Assembly: GCA_017413255.1 (NCBI GenBank) | Contig: JAFPUC010000005.1 | Coordinates: 1 to 64,000 of the forward strand | Direction: 5' to 3' | Length of the DNA: 64,000 bases | Source of the DNA: Aeriscardovia sp. | GTDB taxonomy: Bacteria; Actinomycetota; Actinomycetes; Actinomycetales; Bifidobacteriaceae | Shown: positions 34,469-43,240 of the stretch, piece by piece | Numbering within the stretch: the first letter of the stretch is position 1 | Layout of the letters: every line of letters begins with the position of its first letter | Notes under the pieces: model-generated | Told to the model about the DNA's origin: nothing | Database searches by the model: none | The model's input: only the letters and a program-made list of their open reading frames with translations | Translations under genes and position numbers: made by a program

Positions 34469-35758
34469 ATGGCAGCGATAGAGAGAATAAATGCCAGACA
34501 AATTTTGGATTCCAGAGGAAATCCCACTTTGGAAGTGAGCCTGGAAACAGATGACGGTGCGGAAGGCGTAGCCTGCGTTCCTTCGGGAGCTTCTACGGGC
34601 ATATACGAGGCCGTGGAAAAAAGGGACGGAGACAGCAAACACTTCAACGGAAAGGGAGTGGGAGGAGCCATAAAGGCCGTAAGGGAGGTGATAGCCCCCG
34701 CCCTTGTAGGCCTAGATTCCATAGATCAGCGCGGCATAGACGAGCGCATGATAGATTTGGACGGAACTAAAAACAAGTCCAAGCTCGGAGCCAACGCGAT
34801 ACTGGGGGTGTCTATGGCAAACCTCAGAGCTGCCGCCCAGAGCGCAGATCTGGCCCTCTTTAGGTACCTTGGGGGAGTAAACGGATACATCCTCCCCGTT
34901 CCCTGCATGAACATCCTAAACGGGGGCGTGCACGCCGACAACAACATTGACATCCAGGAGTTCATGATCATCCCATACGGATTTGATTCTTTCCACGAAG
35001 CTTTGGAAGCCGGATGTGAGACCTACGCCAGCTTAAAGTCCATCCTCAAAGAAGAGGGCCTCTCTTCTTCAGTGGGGGACGAAGGAGGGTTTGCCCCCGA
35101 CCTTGAAAGCAACGCCCACGCCATAGACCTGCTTCTTAAGGCTGTAAGGTCTGCAGGCTTTGAGCCCGGAAAGGAAATCGGAATAGGAATCGACGCCGCC
35201 AGCAGCGAGTTTTACGACGAAGAGAGCTCCTCTTATATGTTTGAGGGATCTGCCCGCAGCCGTGAGTGGATGATGGACTACTGGCAGAGGCTGGTGGAAG
35301 CATATCCGGTGGTTTCCATTGAAGACCCCTTCGCCCAAGACGACTGGGAGGGGTGGAGCGAAATGGAAGAAAAGATGGGCTCTGAAATCCAGATTGTGGG
35401 AGACGACCTGCTCACCACTAACTCTTCCAGGATTTCAAAGGCCATCAGCCTCAAAGCCTGCAACGCCCTCCTTGTAAAGCCCAACCAAATAGGGACGGTG
35501 TCTGAAACCCTGGATGCCATGCGCATCGCCTTCAGGCACGGCTTTGCCGCCATGGTTTCCCACCGCTCCGGAGAGACTATGGACATTTTCATAGCAGATC
35601 TTGCAGTGGCCATGAACGCCTGCCAGATCAAGGCCGGCGCCCCCGCCAGGGGGGAGAGGGTGGCAAAGTACAACAGGCTGCTCAAGATTGAGATGATGCT
35701 GGGCGAGAGCGGGAAGTATGCAGGCAAATCCGCCTTCAAGCGCGCTTCCAAGTTCTAG
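34469..35758 (+). CDS. eno: enolase
   Basis: Interconverts 2-phosphoglycerate and phosphoenolpyruvate with Mg2+. It has [12 protein letters not shown] at the N-terminus, the flexible loop SGASTG, the metal ligands (the Asp of the GIDAA segment, then SIEDPF and VGDDLL), and the signature [10 protein letters not shown] and SHRSGETMD. 429 residues is typical. The ATG at 34469 has GGGGGA six bases upstream, so an earlier in-frame ATG is rejected. In many actinobacteria a divIC gene follows enolase; here DUF501 follows directly and overlaps by 41 bp. Confidence 0.97.
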   Translation: MAAIERINARQILDSRGNPTLEVSLETDDGAEGVACVPSGASTGIYEAVEKRDGDSKHFNGKGVGGAIKAVREVIAPALVGLDSIDQRGIDERMIDLDGTKNKSKLGANAILGVSMANLRAAAQSADLALFRYLGGVNGYILPVPCMNILNGGVHADNNIDIQEFMIIPYGFDSFHEALEAGCETYASLKSILKEEGLSSSVGDEGGFAPDLESNAHAIDLLLKAVRSAGFEPGKEIGIGIDAASSEFYDEESSSYMFEGSARSREWMMDYWQRLVEAYPVVSIEDPFAQDDWEGWSEMEEKMGSEIQIVGDDLLTTNSSRISKAISLKACNALLVKPNQIGTVSETLDAMRIAFRHGFAAMVSHRSGETMDIFIADLAVAMNACQIKAGAPARGERVAKYNRLLKIEMMLGESGKYAGKSAFKRASKF

Positions 35759-36281
35759 CCTTTCGCAAGCGGATGCGTCCTTTTGCACGGATCTGGCTTC
35801 GAGCCTGCTCTCCCTGCCCGCAAGCGAGGAAGAAATGCGGGAAGTGGAAAAGAGCTTAGGGCGCTACCCTGAAGGCATGGCGGCGGTGGGAGCCAGGAAA
35901 GGCGGAAGGATTTTAGCCGTGGTGGTAAAGCCCCTTGTAAGAAGCTGCCCCTTTCCCACGGTCTTCTACCTTACCGACAGGGATCTTTGCAGAAGAACTT
36001 CGCAGCTAGAGTCTGCCGGATGCATGAAAGGCTGGAGCCAAAGGCTGGAAAGGGACGAAGATCTCAAAACCGCCTACAGGCGGGCGCACCTAATGTATCT
36101 TTGCTTCAGGCGCGAAGTGGCGAAAATATCGGGTGTTGCCCCCTATCCTGCCCCCGTCAGCGCCGGGGGAATGCCGGAGCGGGTAAAGTGCCTCCATTCC
36201 CTTTTGGCCCAGAGCCTTGTGATGGGGCCCGGAATCAACCCGATAGGAGACGAAACGGCAAAGGAAGTAGGAGCATGGTAA
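35718..36281 (+). CDS. DUF501 domain-containing protein
   Basis: A 187-residue actinobacterial conserved protein of unknown function. The core [20 protein letters not shown], then [10 protein letters not shown], and the C-terminal [17 protein letters not shown] and [10 protein letters not shown] are typical DUF501 segments. The usual neighbourhood, enolase upstream and Ppx/GppA downstream, is kept. The chosen ATG overlaps the end of eno by 41 bp, with GGGAAG just upstream; a later start is possible. Its end overlaps ppx by 7 bp. Confidence 0.85.
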   Translation: MQANPPSSALPSSSLSQADASFCTDLASSLLSLPASEEEMREVEKSLGRYPEGMAAVGARKGGRILAVVVKPLVRSCPFPTVFYLTDRDLCRRTSQLESAGCMKGWSQRLERDEDLKTAYRRAHLMYLCFRREVAKISGVAPYPAPVSAGGMPERVKCLHSLLAQSLVMGPGINPIGDETAKEVGAW

Positions 36282-37198
36282 GAGTTGCCGGCATAGACTG
36301 CGGAACCAACTCTATAAAGATGGAAATAGCGGACGTCTCTTTTTCGCCCTCCGGCCCGAAAATAGGAATGCTGGTCCCCAGGAAGGTGTGGACCATAAGG
36401 ATGGGCGAAGGGGTGGACAAAACCCGTCTCCTTTCCTTTTTCGCTTTAAAAAGGTTAAGGTGCGCCCTGGAAAGCTTTAAGGAAGAGATTGACTCCTTTA
36501 AGGCGGAGAGAATAAGGTTTGTTGCCACCAGCGCGGTAAGGGACGCAAAAAATTCCGACGAGTTCGGGCGGATTGTAGAAGAAATTTTGGGCGTCCAACC
36601 CCAAATCCTTACCGGAAAAGAAGAGGGCAGGCTTGGCTTTGAAGCCGCCTGCCTTGGCATGAGCGGCAAAAGGAAGCTTTTGGTAGACCTTGGGGGAGGC
36701 TCCACGGAGTTTTCCATAGGGGAGGGGGAAGTTCCCTCCTTTGTGAGGTCTTTAGACATAGGATGCGTAAGGATTGCCGAAAAATTCGGATTCGGATCCG
36801 AACCCCTCTCTCTTGAAAAGCGGAAAAGGGCCGAGGCCTTTGTGGAAGACAAAATGGAAGAAATCCCCATTTCCTCGGCCATGCGCCTGATTGGAATTTC
36901 GGGATCCGTCGCGATCGTAAGCTTTATGGCTGCGGGGGAGAAGGAATTTATCCCTTCCAAAAAACTGGAAATAGAGAGGGAAAAAGGGATAGAAGCCTGC
37001 GAAAAGCTGATGAATATGAGCGAAGAAGAGATGGAGGGCTACCCCCTCATCCCCCCCCTCAGGCGAAAAGTCATAAGGGCGGGGGCTTTAATCTGGAAGC
37101 AGGTTTTGATTTCTTCCCCCCTCCACTCCTACCTCTTTTCGGACGCCGCCCTCCTGGACGGGGTGATACTGGACGAGGCCCGCAAGTTGGAGTGTTAG
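36275..37198 (+). CDS. ppx: exopolyphosphatase / pppGpp phosphohydrolase (Ppx/GppA family)
   Basis: Releases phosphate from polyphosphate or from pppGpp. The ASKHA-fold phosphate motifs are VAGIDCGTNSIKMEI at the start, ATSAVRDAKN, then the second phosphate loop LLVDLGGGSTEFSIG at about residue 130, and GISGSVAIVSFMAAG. About 307 residues is the short actinobacterial form. The ATG at 36275 is preceded by AGGAG and overlaps DUF501 by 7 bp, so the earlier open frame is not used. Confidence 0.92.
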   Translation: MVRVAGIDCGTNSIKMEIADVSFSPSGPKIGMLVPRKVWTIRMGEGVDKTRLLSFFALKRLRCALESFKEEIDSFKAERIRFVATSAVRDAKNSDEFGRIVEEILGVQPQILTGKEEGRLGFEAACLGMSGKRKLLVDLGGGSTEFSIGEGEVPSFVRSLDIGCVRIAEKFGFGSEPLSLEKRKRAEAFVEDKMEEIPISSAMRLIGISGSVAIVSFMAAGEKEFIPSKKLEIEREKGIEACEKLMNMSEEEMEGYPLIPPLRRKVIRAGALIWKQVLISSPLHSYLFSDAALLDGVILDEARKLEC

Positions 37199-37209
37199 AA
37201 TCTAAGTGC

Positions 37210-37290
37210 GCCCCCGTGGCGGAATGGCAGACGCAGTGGACTTAAAATCCATCGCCTTTTGGCATGCGGGTTCGATCCCCGCCGGGGGCA
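37210..37290 (+). tRNA. tRNA-Leu (anticodon TAA)
   Basis: The acceptor stem GCCCCCG pairs with CGGGGGC. The anticodon loop reads CTTAAAA with TAA as anticodon. A long variable arm (CGCCTTTTGGCATG) marks it as class II, fitting leucine. The T-arm has GGTTCGATCCC. The genome encodes CC but not the full CCA after the discriminator A. Confidence 0.95.
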
Positions 37291-37292
37291 CC

Positions 37293-38069
37293 TTACCTAA
37301 ACCCTCCGCTGGCCCATATGATTAGAAGCGCTATCACAATTACGCACAAAATTATTATTACGCTCCATGCCACGAGCTTTTTTTGGGCCTTTCCCCTCTT
37401 GTAGGTTTTGAGCATTTCCTTGGGAGTCTGGGCCTTTACCTTTTCAAGGTAGTCTTTGGCGGCCTGCACCGACCGGGTGGCGGCCTTGTCTTGGGCAAGG
37501 GAGGAGGCGGCCATGTCTATGGCATGGGTGTTTTCGGTGGTCTCCTTTACCCCCTGCTCTAAAAGGGCCACGTTTTTCTCGTATTCCTCTTTTGCCCTAA
37601 TGCAGTCCCTGGCGGCCGAAGTAACTTCGTTTGCAAACTCGTGCGCCTGCTTTTCCTTTTCGTAGGGGGCGCGGATGTCGAGCTGGCCGGAAGGGGAAAA
37701 GAAGTGCAAAAGAACCTGCCTCGTGTCTTTGGCGTCCTCTCCGCCCGAGGGGGGAGTGTAAAGGCCCCCCGTCACTTCCACTTCGCATCCCAAGGCGGGG
37801 TCAAGTTTCAAGGTCTCAGCGCCAGATTCAAGCCTGGTCCTGTAGAGCGTGGCTCCCTCAAAAGAGTCCAAAGGGGCTGCAAAAGCTTCCTTCTCCCCTT
37901 CCAAGCTGCTCTGTGCGCTTTCAATGGCTTTTTCATGAGCCTTCTGAGCCTGTTTTAGCTGCTTTTCTCCCTGCTTTACCCTCTGGTTATAAGAGTTTTG
38001 AGCATCCTGAAAGGCCCTTTCGGCCTCCCTAAGCCTGATGATTTCAGCCGGTTCCCTGTTTCTTGACAA
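37293..38069 (-). CDS. coiled-coil protein with C-terminal membrane anchor
   Basis: A soluble-looking protein with helical, coiled-coil-like segments at about residues 10-70 and 130-215, then a single hydrophobic helix at the extreme C-terminus (WSVIIILCVIVIALLIIW). A tail-anchored protein with its bulk in the cytoplasm is likely. There is no known domain. The second of two TTG codons (38069) is preferred, with GGAGGAA just upstream; the first is at 38072. It lies between tRNA-Leu and the FKBP gene and is divergent from the latter. Confidence 0.7.
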   Translation of the reverse strand: MSRNREPAEIIRLREAERAFQDAQNSYNQRVKQGEKQLKQAQKAHEKAIESAQSSLEGEKEAFAAPLDSFEGATLYRTRLESGAETLKLDPALGCEVEVTGGLYTPPSGGEDAKDTRQVLLHFFSPSGQLDIRAPYEKEKQAHEFANEVTSAARDCIRAKEEYEKNVALLEQGVKETTENTHAIDMAASSLAQDKAATRSVQAAKDYLEKVKAQTPKEMLKTYKRGKAQKKLVAWSVIIILCVIVIALLIIWASGGFR

Positions 38070-38152
38070 CAATTCCTCCTCTTGTACGCTATAGTTATAT
38101 ATTTACACGCCTATTTCGATTTTTGAAAACCCTTTTCGAGCAAGGAGAAACC

Positions 38153-38569
38153 ATGAAAGAAGAACTGCCTAAAGTAGAAGCCAAATTCGGAGGGGACGCC
38201 TCCATTAGTTTTGACGGATTGGGGGATCTGGAAAAGCCCGAGCTCGTCTGCAAAGAGCTTGTGCACGGAGATGGCGCGGTGGTGCAAAAGGGAGACACCA
38301 TCACCGTGCACTACAGCGGGGTCGTATGGGGAAAGAAAGATCCCTTCGACTCTAGCTTTGCAAGGCGGGATCCGGCCAGTTTCCCCATAGGAAAAGGCAT
38401 GCTGATTAGGGCATGGGACGAAACCCTGATCGGCAAGACCGTGGGGTCCAGGCTCCTAATCGTCGCCCCTGCCGACTACGCCTACGGAAAGAGGGGCGTT
38501 CCCCAGGCAGGCATCAAGGGCGGAGACACCCTGGTCTTCGTTGTAGACATCCTCGCAGACAGAAAGTAG
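38153..38569 (+). CDS. FKBP-type peptidyl-prolyl cis-trans isomerase
   Basis: A protein-folding isomerase. The FKBP core is clear: GDTITVHYSGVVWGK, then FDSSFAR, PASFPIGKGMLIRAWDE, GSRLLIVAPADYAYG and GDTLVFVVDILA at the end. About 138 residues. It lacks a signal peptide. The start at 38153 has AAGGAG upstream, so the longer frame is rejected. It is followed by greA after 6 bp, an arrangement seen in bifidobacteria. Confidence 0.95.
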   Translation: MKEELPKVEAKFGGDASISFDGLGDLEKPELVCKELVHGDGAVVQKGDTITVHYSGVVWGKKDPFDSSFARRDPASFPIGKGMLIRAWDETLIGKTVGSRLLIVAPADYAYGKRGVPQAGIKGGDTLVFVVDILADRK

Positions 38570-38575
38570 GAAAAA

Positions 38576-39055
38576 ATGCCAGAAGAGGAAACAATCTTCC
38601 TCACCCAGGACGCCTATGACAAGATGAAAAAAGAGCTCGATCATCTCGAGGGCGAGGTGCGAAGCCAAATTGCCCAAAAAATAAAAGAGGCAAGGGCGGA
38701 AGGGGACTTAAGCGAAAACGGGGGATACCAAGCCGCCAAAGAGGCCCAGGGCAAAAACGAGGGCAGGATCGCCGAGCTCGCCCACAAACTGAGGTACGCC
38801 CAAATCCTTCAAACTTCCAGCGACGGAAGAGCGGAAGAAGGAAGCGTAGTAAAACTGAAAGTCGGAGACAGTGAGGCGGAATTTCTTTTGGGGGCAAGAG
38901 ACCTTTCCTGCACCACCGATAAAAAAATCATCAGCCCCAAGAGCCCGATTGGATCTGCCGTTTTAGGCCATAAGGCGGGAGACAAGGTAAACTACGAAGC
39001 TCCCGGGGGACGGCAAATGGAAGTGGAAATTATTTCTGTCACCCCTCTGGGCTGA
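38576..39055 (+). CDS. greA: transcription elongation factor GreA
   Basis: Rescues backtracked RNA polymerase by stimulating transcript cleavage. It has the N-terminal coiled coil (YDKMKKELDHLEGEV ... ARAEGDLSENGGYQAAKE) with the acidic tip DLSEN, then the C-terminal FKBP-like domain ending in SPIGSAVLGHKAGDKV. The length, 159 residues, is normal. The ATG follows the FKBP stop by six bases. Confidence 0.97.
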   Translation: MPEEETIFLTQDAYDKMKKELDHLEGEVRSQIAQKIKEARAEGDLSENGGYQAAKEAQGKNEGRIAELAHKLRYAQILQTSSDGRAEEGSVVKLKVGDSEAEFLLGARDLSCTTDKKIISPKSPIGSAVLGHKAGDKVNYEAPGGRQMEVEIISVTPLG

Positions 39056-39057
39056 TT

Positions 39058-39771
39058 TCACCTCATCTTGCAGATTACCCAAAATACCGCCGTAATTTCG
39101 CAGGCGTAGCCCAGCACGGTAAAGACGTGGAAAATCTCGTGGAAGCCGAAAACCTTGGGCCAAGGGTCGGGTTTTTTGGCCCCGTAGATGACGCCTCCTG
39201 CGATGTAGAACACGCCTCCGCACGCCGTTAAAATCACCACTATAAATCCGGCCCATTTTGAGAGCCATAAGAACGGCATTATGGCAGCTCCCGCCACGCC
39301 TATGACGATGTAGGTGGAAGTATAAAGCCAGCGGGGGGCTGAAATCCAGAGCACGTTTACAAGCAGGGCCATCGCCACCGTTCCCCACATGACCGAAATC
39401 ACTATGACCCTGCCTATAAAGGGCAGGGCAAAGGAGAGGGGGGTGTAGGTGCCGGCGATAAGGAGGAAAATATTGGCGTGATCTATGCGCCTTAAAACGT
39501 CGGTAAGCCTTTTTCCCCAGTTTCCTATGTGGTAGCAGGCCGAATTTATGAAAAGAAGGCAGCTTGAGGCCAGGTACACGCTGCAGGCTGCCTTCAGGCC
39601 TTTAATGGGGGCAAGGCAGATGGCCACTATGCACGCCGCCATGGCCAAGGGCGCAAAAATGGCGTGAACCCACCCCCGGGTGAGGGGTTTTGCCCTCCCG
39701 TGAACATCAAGCCTGGCTCTTTTGCCTACGGCGGCGCTCTTTCCAGCTCCCGCCCTGACTGCGGCTTGCAT
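39058..39771 (-). CDS. trhA: hemolysin III / TrhA family membrane protein
   Basis: A seven-helix membrane protein of the hemolysin III/AdipoR family. Conserved features: NSACYHIGNWGKR (Ser and His), RRIDHANIFLLIAGTYTP (the Asp-His pair), and the C-terminal FHEIFHVFTVLGY with His residues. These His and Asp residues bind zinc in relatives. About 237 residues. The ATG at 39771 with AAAGGAGGAGG upstream is better than the upstream ATG at 39786. It converges with greA with a 2-bp gap and is divergent from pdtaS. Confidence 0.93.
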   Translation of the reverse strand: MQAAVRAGAGKSAAVGKRARLDVHGRAKPLTRGWVHAIFAPLAMAACIVAICLAPIKGLKAACSVYLASSCLLFINSACYHIGNWGKRLTDVLRRIDHANIFLLIAGTYTPLSFALPFIGRVIVISVMWGTVAMALLVNVLWISAPRWLYTSTYIVIGVAGAAIMPFLWLSKWAGFIVVILTACGGVFYIAGGVIYGAKKPDPWPKVFGFHEIFHVFTVLGYACEITAVFWVICKMR

Positions 39772-39834
39772 GCCTCCTCCTTTCACAGGGCTTATTACAA
39801 TTAAATTTACTTGCTTTGCATTAGGATTGGAAAA

Positions 39835-41298
39835 ATGGACGAGTGCCGCAATCTAAAGGATCCTGAAAGGATCTTGAGCTGTTCAAAGATGTCGGAGGGA
39901 GCGAGGCACTTTCTTCACTCCCTCATAGCCGACTGGGGGATAATAGCGGACCTGGGCTACTGCGATCTTCAGCTGGCGGTAAAAGACGGGGAAGGGGGCT
40001 TTATATGCGCGGCCCAGGTGAGGCCCGCCACCGCCCCGTCGTGCTTCCCGGAAGACGTGGTGGGCCAAAAGTTCCCATCCTCCCTTTCTCCCTTCCTCTC
40101 CCAGGCTTTGGGCTCAAAATGCCCCCTGTGCCCGGTAGACCCTCAGTTTAAGACCCTAAGCGCCGTCAGCGCCAACTGGGAGGGCGAGGCTGCGGGGGTA
40201 GTGCTGCAAAGGTCCTACCCGGCCCCCCATACCGGAAGGTACGAACAGATGGGGATAAATGCCGCCTGGAAGCTGTTTTCCATGATTCCCTTCGGCCAAT
40301 TCCCCTATAAAGTCCCGGTAAACACCCAGAGGCACAACGCCCACGTGCCCGACGGATTTGTCATCCTAAATGAAATGTCTCTGGTGACCGACGCTTCCCC
40401 CAACGCCATAAGCTGCTTTAAGCGCCTGGGCTTTGGAGGGGCGCTTATAGGCAAAAACCTTGCGGAAGTTGTGGGGACGCTCACCCGCCCCAAAAGCGTG
40501 GGCAAGGACATGGCCCTCCTCCTTTCCGGAGAAAGCCCCCTCGATGCGGTTTTGACGATAAACAATATTTCGGTGAGCTTGAGATCGCTTCCCATGTGGA
40601 TTGAGAGGGACTACTGCGGGTCTGTGGTCCTTTGCAGGGAAATTACCGAAATCCGCCGCCGCGACAACGAGCTGAAGATAAAAGATGCCACAATAGCCGA
40701 GATCAACCACCGGATAAAAAACAACCTACAGTCCGTAGCCTCCCTTCTGGCTCTTCAGATTAGAGACTCCGGAAATGAAGAAGTGAAAAAGGCCCTGCAG
40801 ACGGCCAAAAGGAGGGTGCAGGCGATTTCCATCCTCCACGATGCCCTCTCCCAGAGCAAAAACGAGATGATCGATTTCGATTTCGCCCTTCCCAAGCTTT
40901 TAAAAACCAACGTAGACATCATGCGCGAGGGGGATCAGAGGATTTCCATCTCCTACCAGGGATCTTTCGGCCTTCTTGCCCCTCCCGATGCCACTCCTTT
41001 GGCCCTGATCCTTTCGGAACTTATCACCAACGCCGTAGAGCACGGGTTTGTGGGGGAAAAGGAAGGGGAAATCGAAATCGACGCCAGAAGAAGGGGGAGA
41101 TCGCTTTCAATCCGCATCCTCGACAACGGAGTGGGCCTCAAAGAAATGCCGGAAGAGGGGGGGAGCTTGGGAATAAACATAGTTCAGACCTTCGTAAAGG
41201 TGGACTTTCAGGGATCCATCTTCTGGAGCCCGGGGCCCCATGGGGGGACGGAAGTCAAGATAGACTTAAACCTTAACGGGGCGGGGGAAGCTATCTAA
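39835..41298 (+). CDS. pdtaS: sensor histidine kinase, PdtaS type
   Basis: A cytosolic sensor kinase of the HisKA_2/HWE group. The N-terminal part (about residues 1-140) resembles the GAF-like sensor of PdtaS, the middle (about 175-275) a PAS domain, and the kinase core has IAEINHRIKNNLQSVASLLA with the phosphoacceptor His, then ELITNAVEHGF (N box) and RILDNGVGL (G box). There are no membrane helices. The ATG at 39835, with AGGATTGG upstream, is preferred over the TTG at 39811. The response partner, an ANTAR-type antiterminator in relatives, is not in this window. Confidence 0.9.
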   Translation: MDECRNLKDPERILSCSKMSEGARHFLHSLIADWGIIADLGYCDLQLAVKDGEGGFICAAQVRPATAPSCFPEDVVGQKFPSSLSPFLSQALGSKCPLCPVDPQFKTLSAVSANWEGEAAGVVLQRSYPAPHTGRYEQMGINAAWKLFSMIPFGQFPYKVPVNTQRHNAHVPDGFVILNEMSLVTDASPNAISCFKRLGFGGALIGKNLAEVVGTLTRPKSVGKDMALLLSGESPLDAVLTINNISVSLRSLPMWIERDYCGSVVLCREITEIRRRDNELKIKDATIAEINHRIKNNLQSVASLLALQIRDSGNEEVKKALQTAKRRVQAISILHDALSQSKNEMIDFDFALPKLLKTNVDIMREGDQRISISYQGSFGLLAPPDATPLALILSELITNAVEHGFVGEKEGEIEIDARRRGRSLSIRILDNGVGLKEMPEEGGSLGINIVQTFVKVDFQGSIFWSPGPHGGTEVKIDLNLNGAGEAI

Positions 41299-41470
41299 GA
41301 TCTTTTAAGCGGTTCCCGTCTTTTGAAGAGATCTCCAAAAGGCCGATTTGGGCTTAAAAAAGTCGTTAAAACCCGCGTTTCCTCCCCCTTCTGCGATTTA
41401 ATGCAGGTGGTAGCATTTTTACAGATCGATGAAGATCCGTTTTTGTGCTCGATTTTAATCTGGAGGAAAA

Positions 41471-43117
41471 GTGTCACTCTCACCCCAAAACCCCAGGACT
41501 TTGCCCGCATGGGAAAAGCTGGAGCGCTGTTTTGAAGATGCGAAGGAAAAAACCCTCTCTTCTTGGTTTAAAGATCCGCAAAGGACAGAAAAGCTGACCT
41601 TTGCGGTGGGGGATTTCAGCATAGATCTGTCAAAAAACCTTATTGACCCGGATATTACAAAAGTCTTTGCAGAGCTTGCAAACCAGGCTTCCATCCCGGA
41701 GAGGGCCAGCGCCATGGTGAGGGGAGAAGAGATAAATTCCACCGAAGGGCGCGCCGTCCTTCACACCTTCCTCAGGGCCCCCCGCGGGATGCAGAGCGGA
41801 GTTATGGCGGGAGGAATCAACGCCATAGAGGAAATCCAAAAAGTTTTAGAGAGGATGTACTCTTTCGCCCGTGAGGTAAGGAGCGGAAAAATCCGCATGG
41901 AGGGCGGCAAAAAAGTAAAGGCCGTGGTCAATATAGGCATCGGAGGATCCGATCTCGGCCCTGAAATGGTCTACGGGGCCCTCCAAAACAAAAGCGACGG
42001 AGCGGTTCAGGCGAGGTTTGTTTCCAATATCGACCCTTCCAGCTTCATTGAAGCCGTGAAGGGGCTAGACCCCGCATCCACCCTTTTCCTTGTGGCCTCC
42101 AAGTCTTTCGGAACCCAGGAAACCCTTTCAAACGCCTTGGAAGCGAAAAGGTGGCTTTTGAAGGGCCTGGGCGAAAAGAACCTTTTGGACAGCGAAAAAG
42201 AAGCTGTGGCCAGGCACTTTGTGGGGATTTGCAGCATGGAAAAGGAGGGGAAGGCTGAGGAATTTGGGATAAGGCCGGAAAACATTTTCGAGATGTTCCC
42301 CTTTGTAGGCGGGCGCTACTCTGTAGACAGCTCCGTAGGCCTCTCTTTGGTACTTTCCCTCGGCCCCGACATCTTTGAAAGGTTTTTGGAGGGAATGAGG
42401 GCCATAGACGAGTACTTCTTCTCCACCAGCGCCGAAGAGAACGCGATAATTCAGATGGCGATGCTAAACATCTGGTATACGGACTTTTTCAAAGCCGAGA
42501 CCCACGTCATCCTCCCCTATAACGACTACTTGAGGAAGCTTCCCGACTACCTTCAGCAGCTTACGATGGAATCTAACGGCAAAAGGGTGAACCTGAATGG
42601 AAAGGAAGTGGAACTTTCCACGGGAGAAATCTACTGGGGAGGTGTGGGGACAAATTCCCAGCACTCTTTCTTCCAGCTCCTTCACCAGGGCACCCACTTA
42701 ATTCCCGCCGACTTTATAGCTTTCGCCAACAATTCCAACCAGCTTGAAGGTGGCCAGGAAGAGATGCAGGAAAGGCTCCTTTCCAATTTCATCGCCCAAA
42801 CCGCGGCTTTGGCCTTCGGAACGGAAGAAGGGACGCAGGAAGAAAAAAGATGCCCCGGAAACAGGCCCTCCACTTCCATTTTCGGGCGCACTCTTTCTGC
42901 ATACACACTAGGCGAACTCATAGCGATCTACGAGCACATAGTGTTTTGCCAGGGCGTAGTATGGGGGATAAACTCCTTCGATCAGTTTGGGGTGGAACTG
43001 GGAAAGAAGCTCAGCCAAAAGGTCTTTTCCCTTCTTTCGGACACCGAATCAAACCTTGCCCAGGTGGACTCTTCAACCCGCCGCCTTATAGAGTGGTACT
43101 GGGAACACAGATCCTGA
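41471..43117 (+). CDS. pgi: glucose-6-phosphate isomerase
   Basis: Interconverts glucose 6-phosphate and fructose 6-phosphate. It has NIGIGGSDLGPEMV (phosphate site), LFLVASKSFGTQETL, GGRYSVDSSVGLSL, TMESNGKRV and TNSQHSFFQLLHQGT with the catalytic His. 548 residues is the long bacterial form. The GTG start has GGAGG four bases upstream. In bifidobacteria fructose 6-phosphate feeds the phosphoketolase shunt. Confidence 0.96.
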   Translation: MSLSPQNPRTLPAWEKLERCFEDAKEKTLSSWFKDPQRTEKLTFAVGDFSIDLSKNLIDPDITKVFAELANQASIPERASAMVRGEEINSTEGRAVLHTFLRAPRGMQSGVMAGGINAIEEIQKVLERMYSFAREVRSGKIRMEGGKKVKAVVNIGIGGSDLGPEMVYGALQNKSDGAVQARFVSNIDPSSFIEAVKGLDPASTLFLVASKSFGTQETLSNALEAKRWLLKGLGEKNLLDSEKEAVARHFVGICSMEKEGKAEEFGIRPENIFEMFPFVGGRYSVDSSVGLSLVLSLGPDIFERFLEGMRAIDEYFFSTSAEENAIIQMAMLNIWYTDFFKAETHVILPYNDYLRKLPDYLQQLTMESNGKRVNLNGKEVELSTGEIYWGGVGTNSQHSFFQLLHQGTHLIPADFIAFANNSNQLEGGQEEMQERLLSNFIAQTAALAFGTEEGTQEEKRCPGNRPSTSIFGRTLSAYTLGELIAIYEHIVFCQGVVWGINSFDQFGVELGKKLSQKVFSLLSDTESNLAQVDSSTRRLIEWYWEHRS

Positions 43118-43146
43118 TTGAATAGGTTTGGGCATAATAGTAGAAT
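43118..43146 (+). promoter_or_regulatory. promoter for rho
   Basis: TTGAAT (43118..43123) and TAGAAT (43141..43146) are separated by 17 bp, about 95 bp before the GTG. Between them and rho lie two 10-bp direct repeats TTTCAAGATC (43169..43178 and 43186..43195), which might be a leader feature. Confidence 0.5.
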
Positions 43147-43240
43147 ACGGAATACAACAGCTGAATAATTTCAAGATCACTCACTTTTCAAGATCTTAAT
43201 TTGGACTTCATTTATTCATTATCTGAGAGGTTCTCAATCC

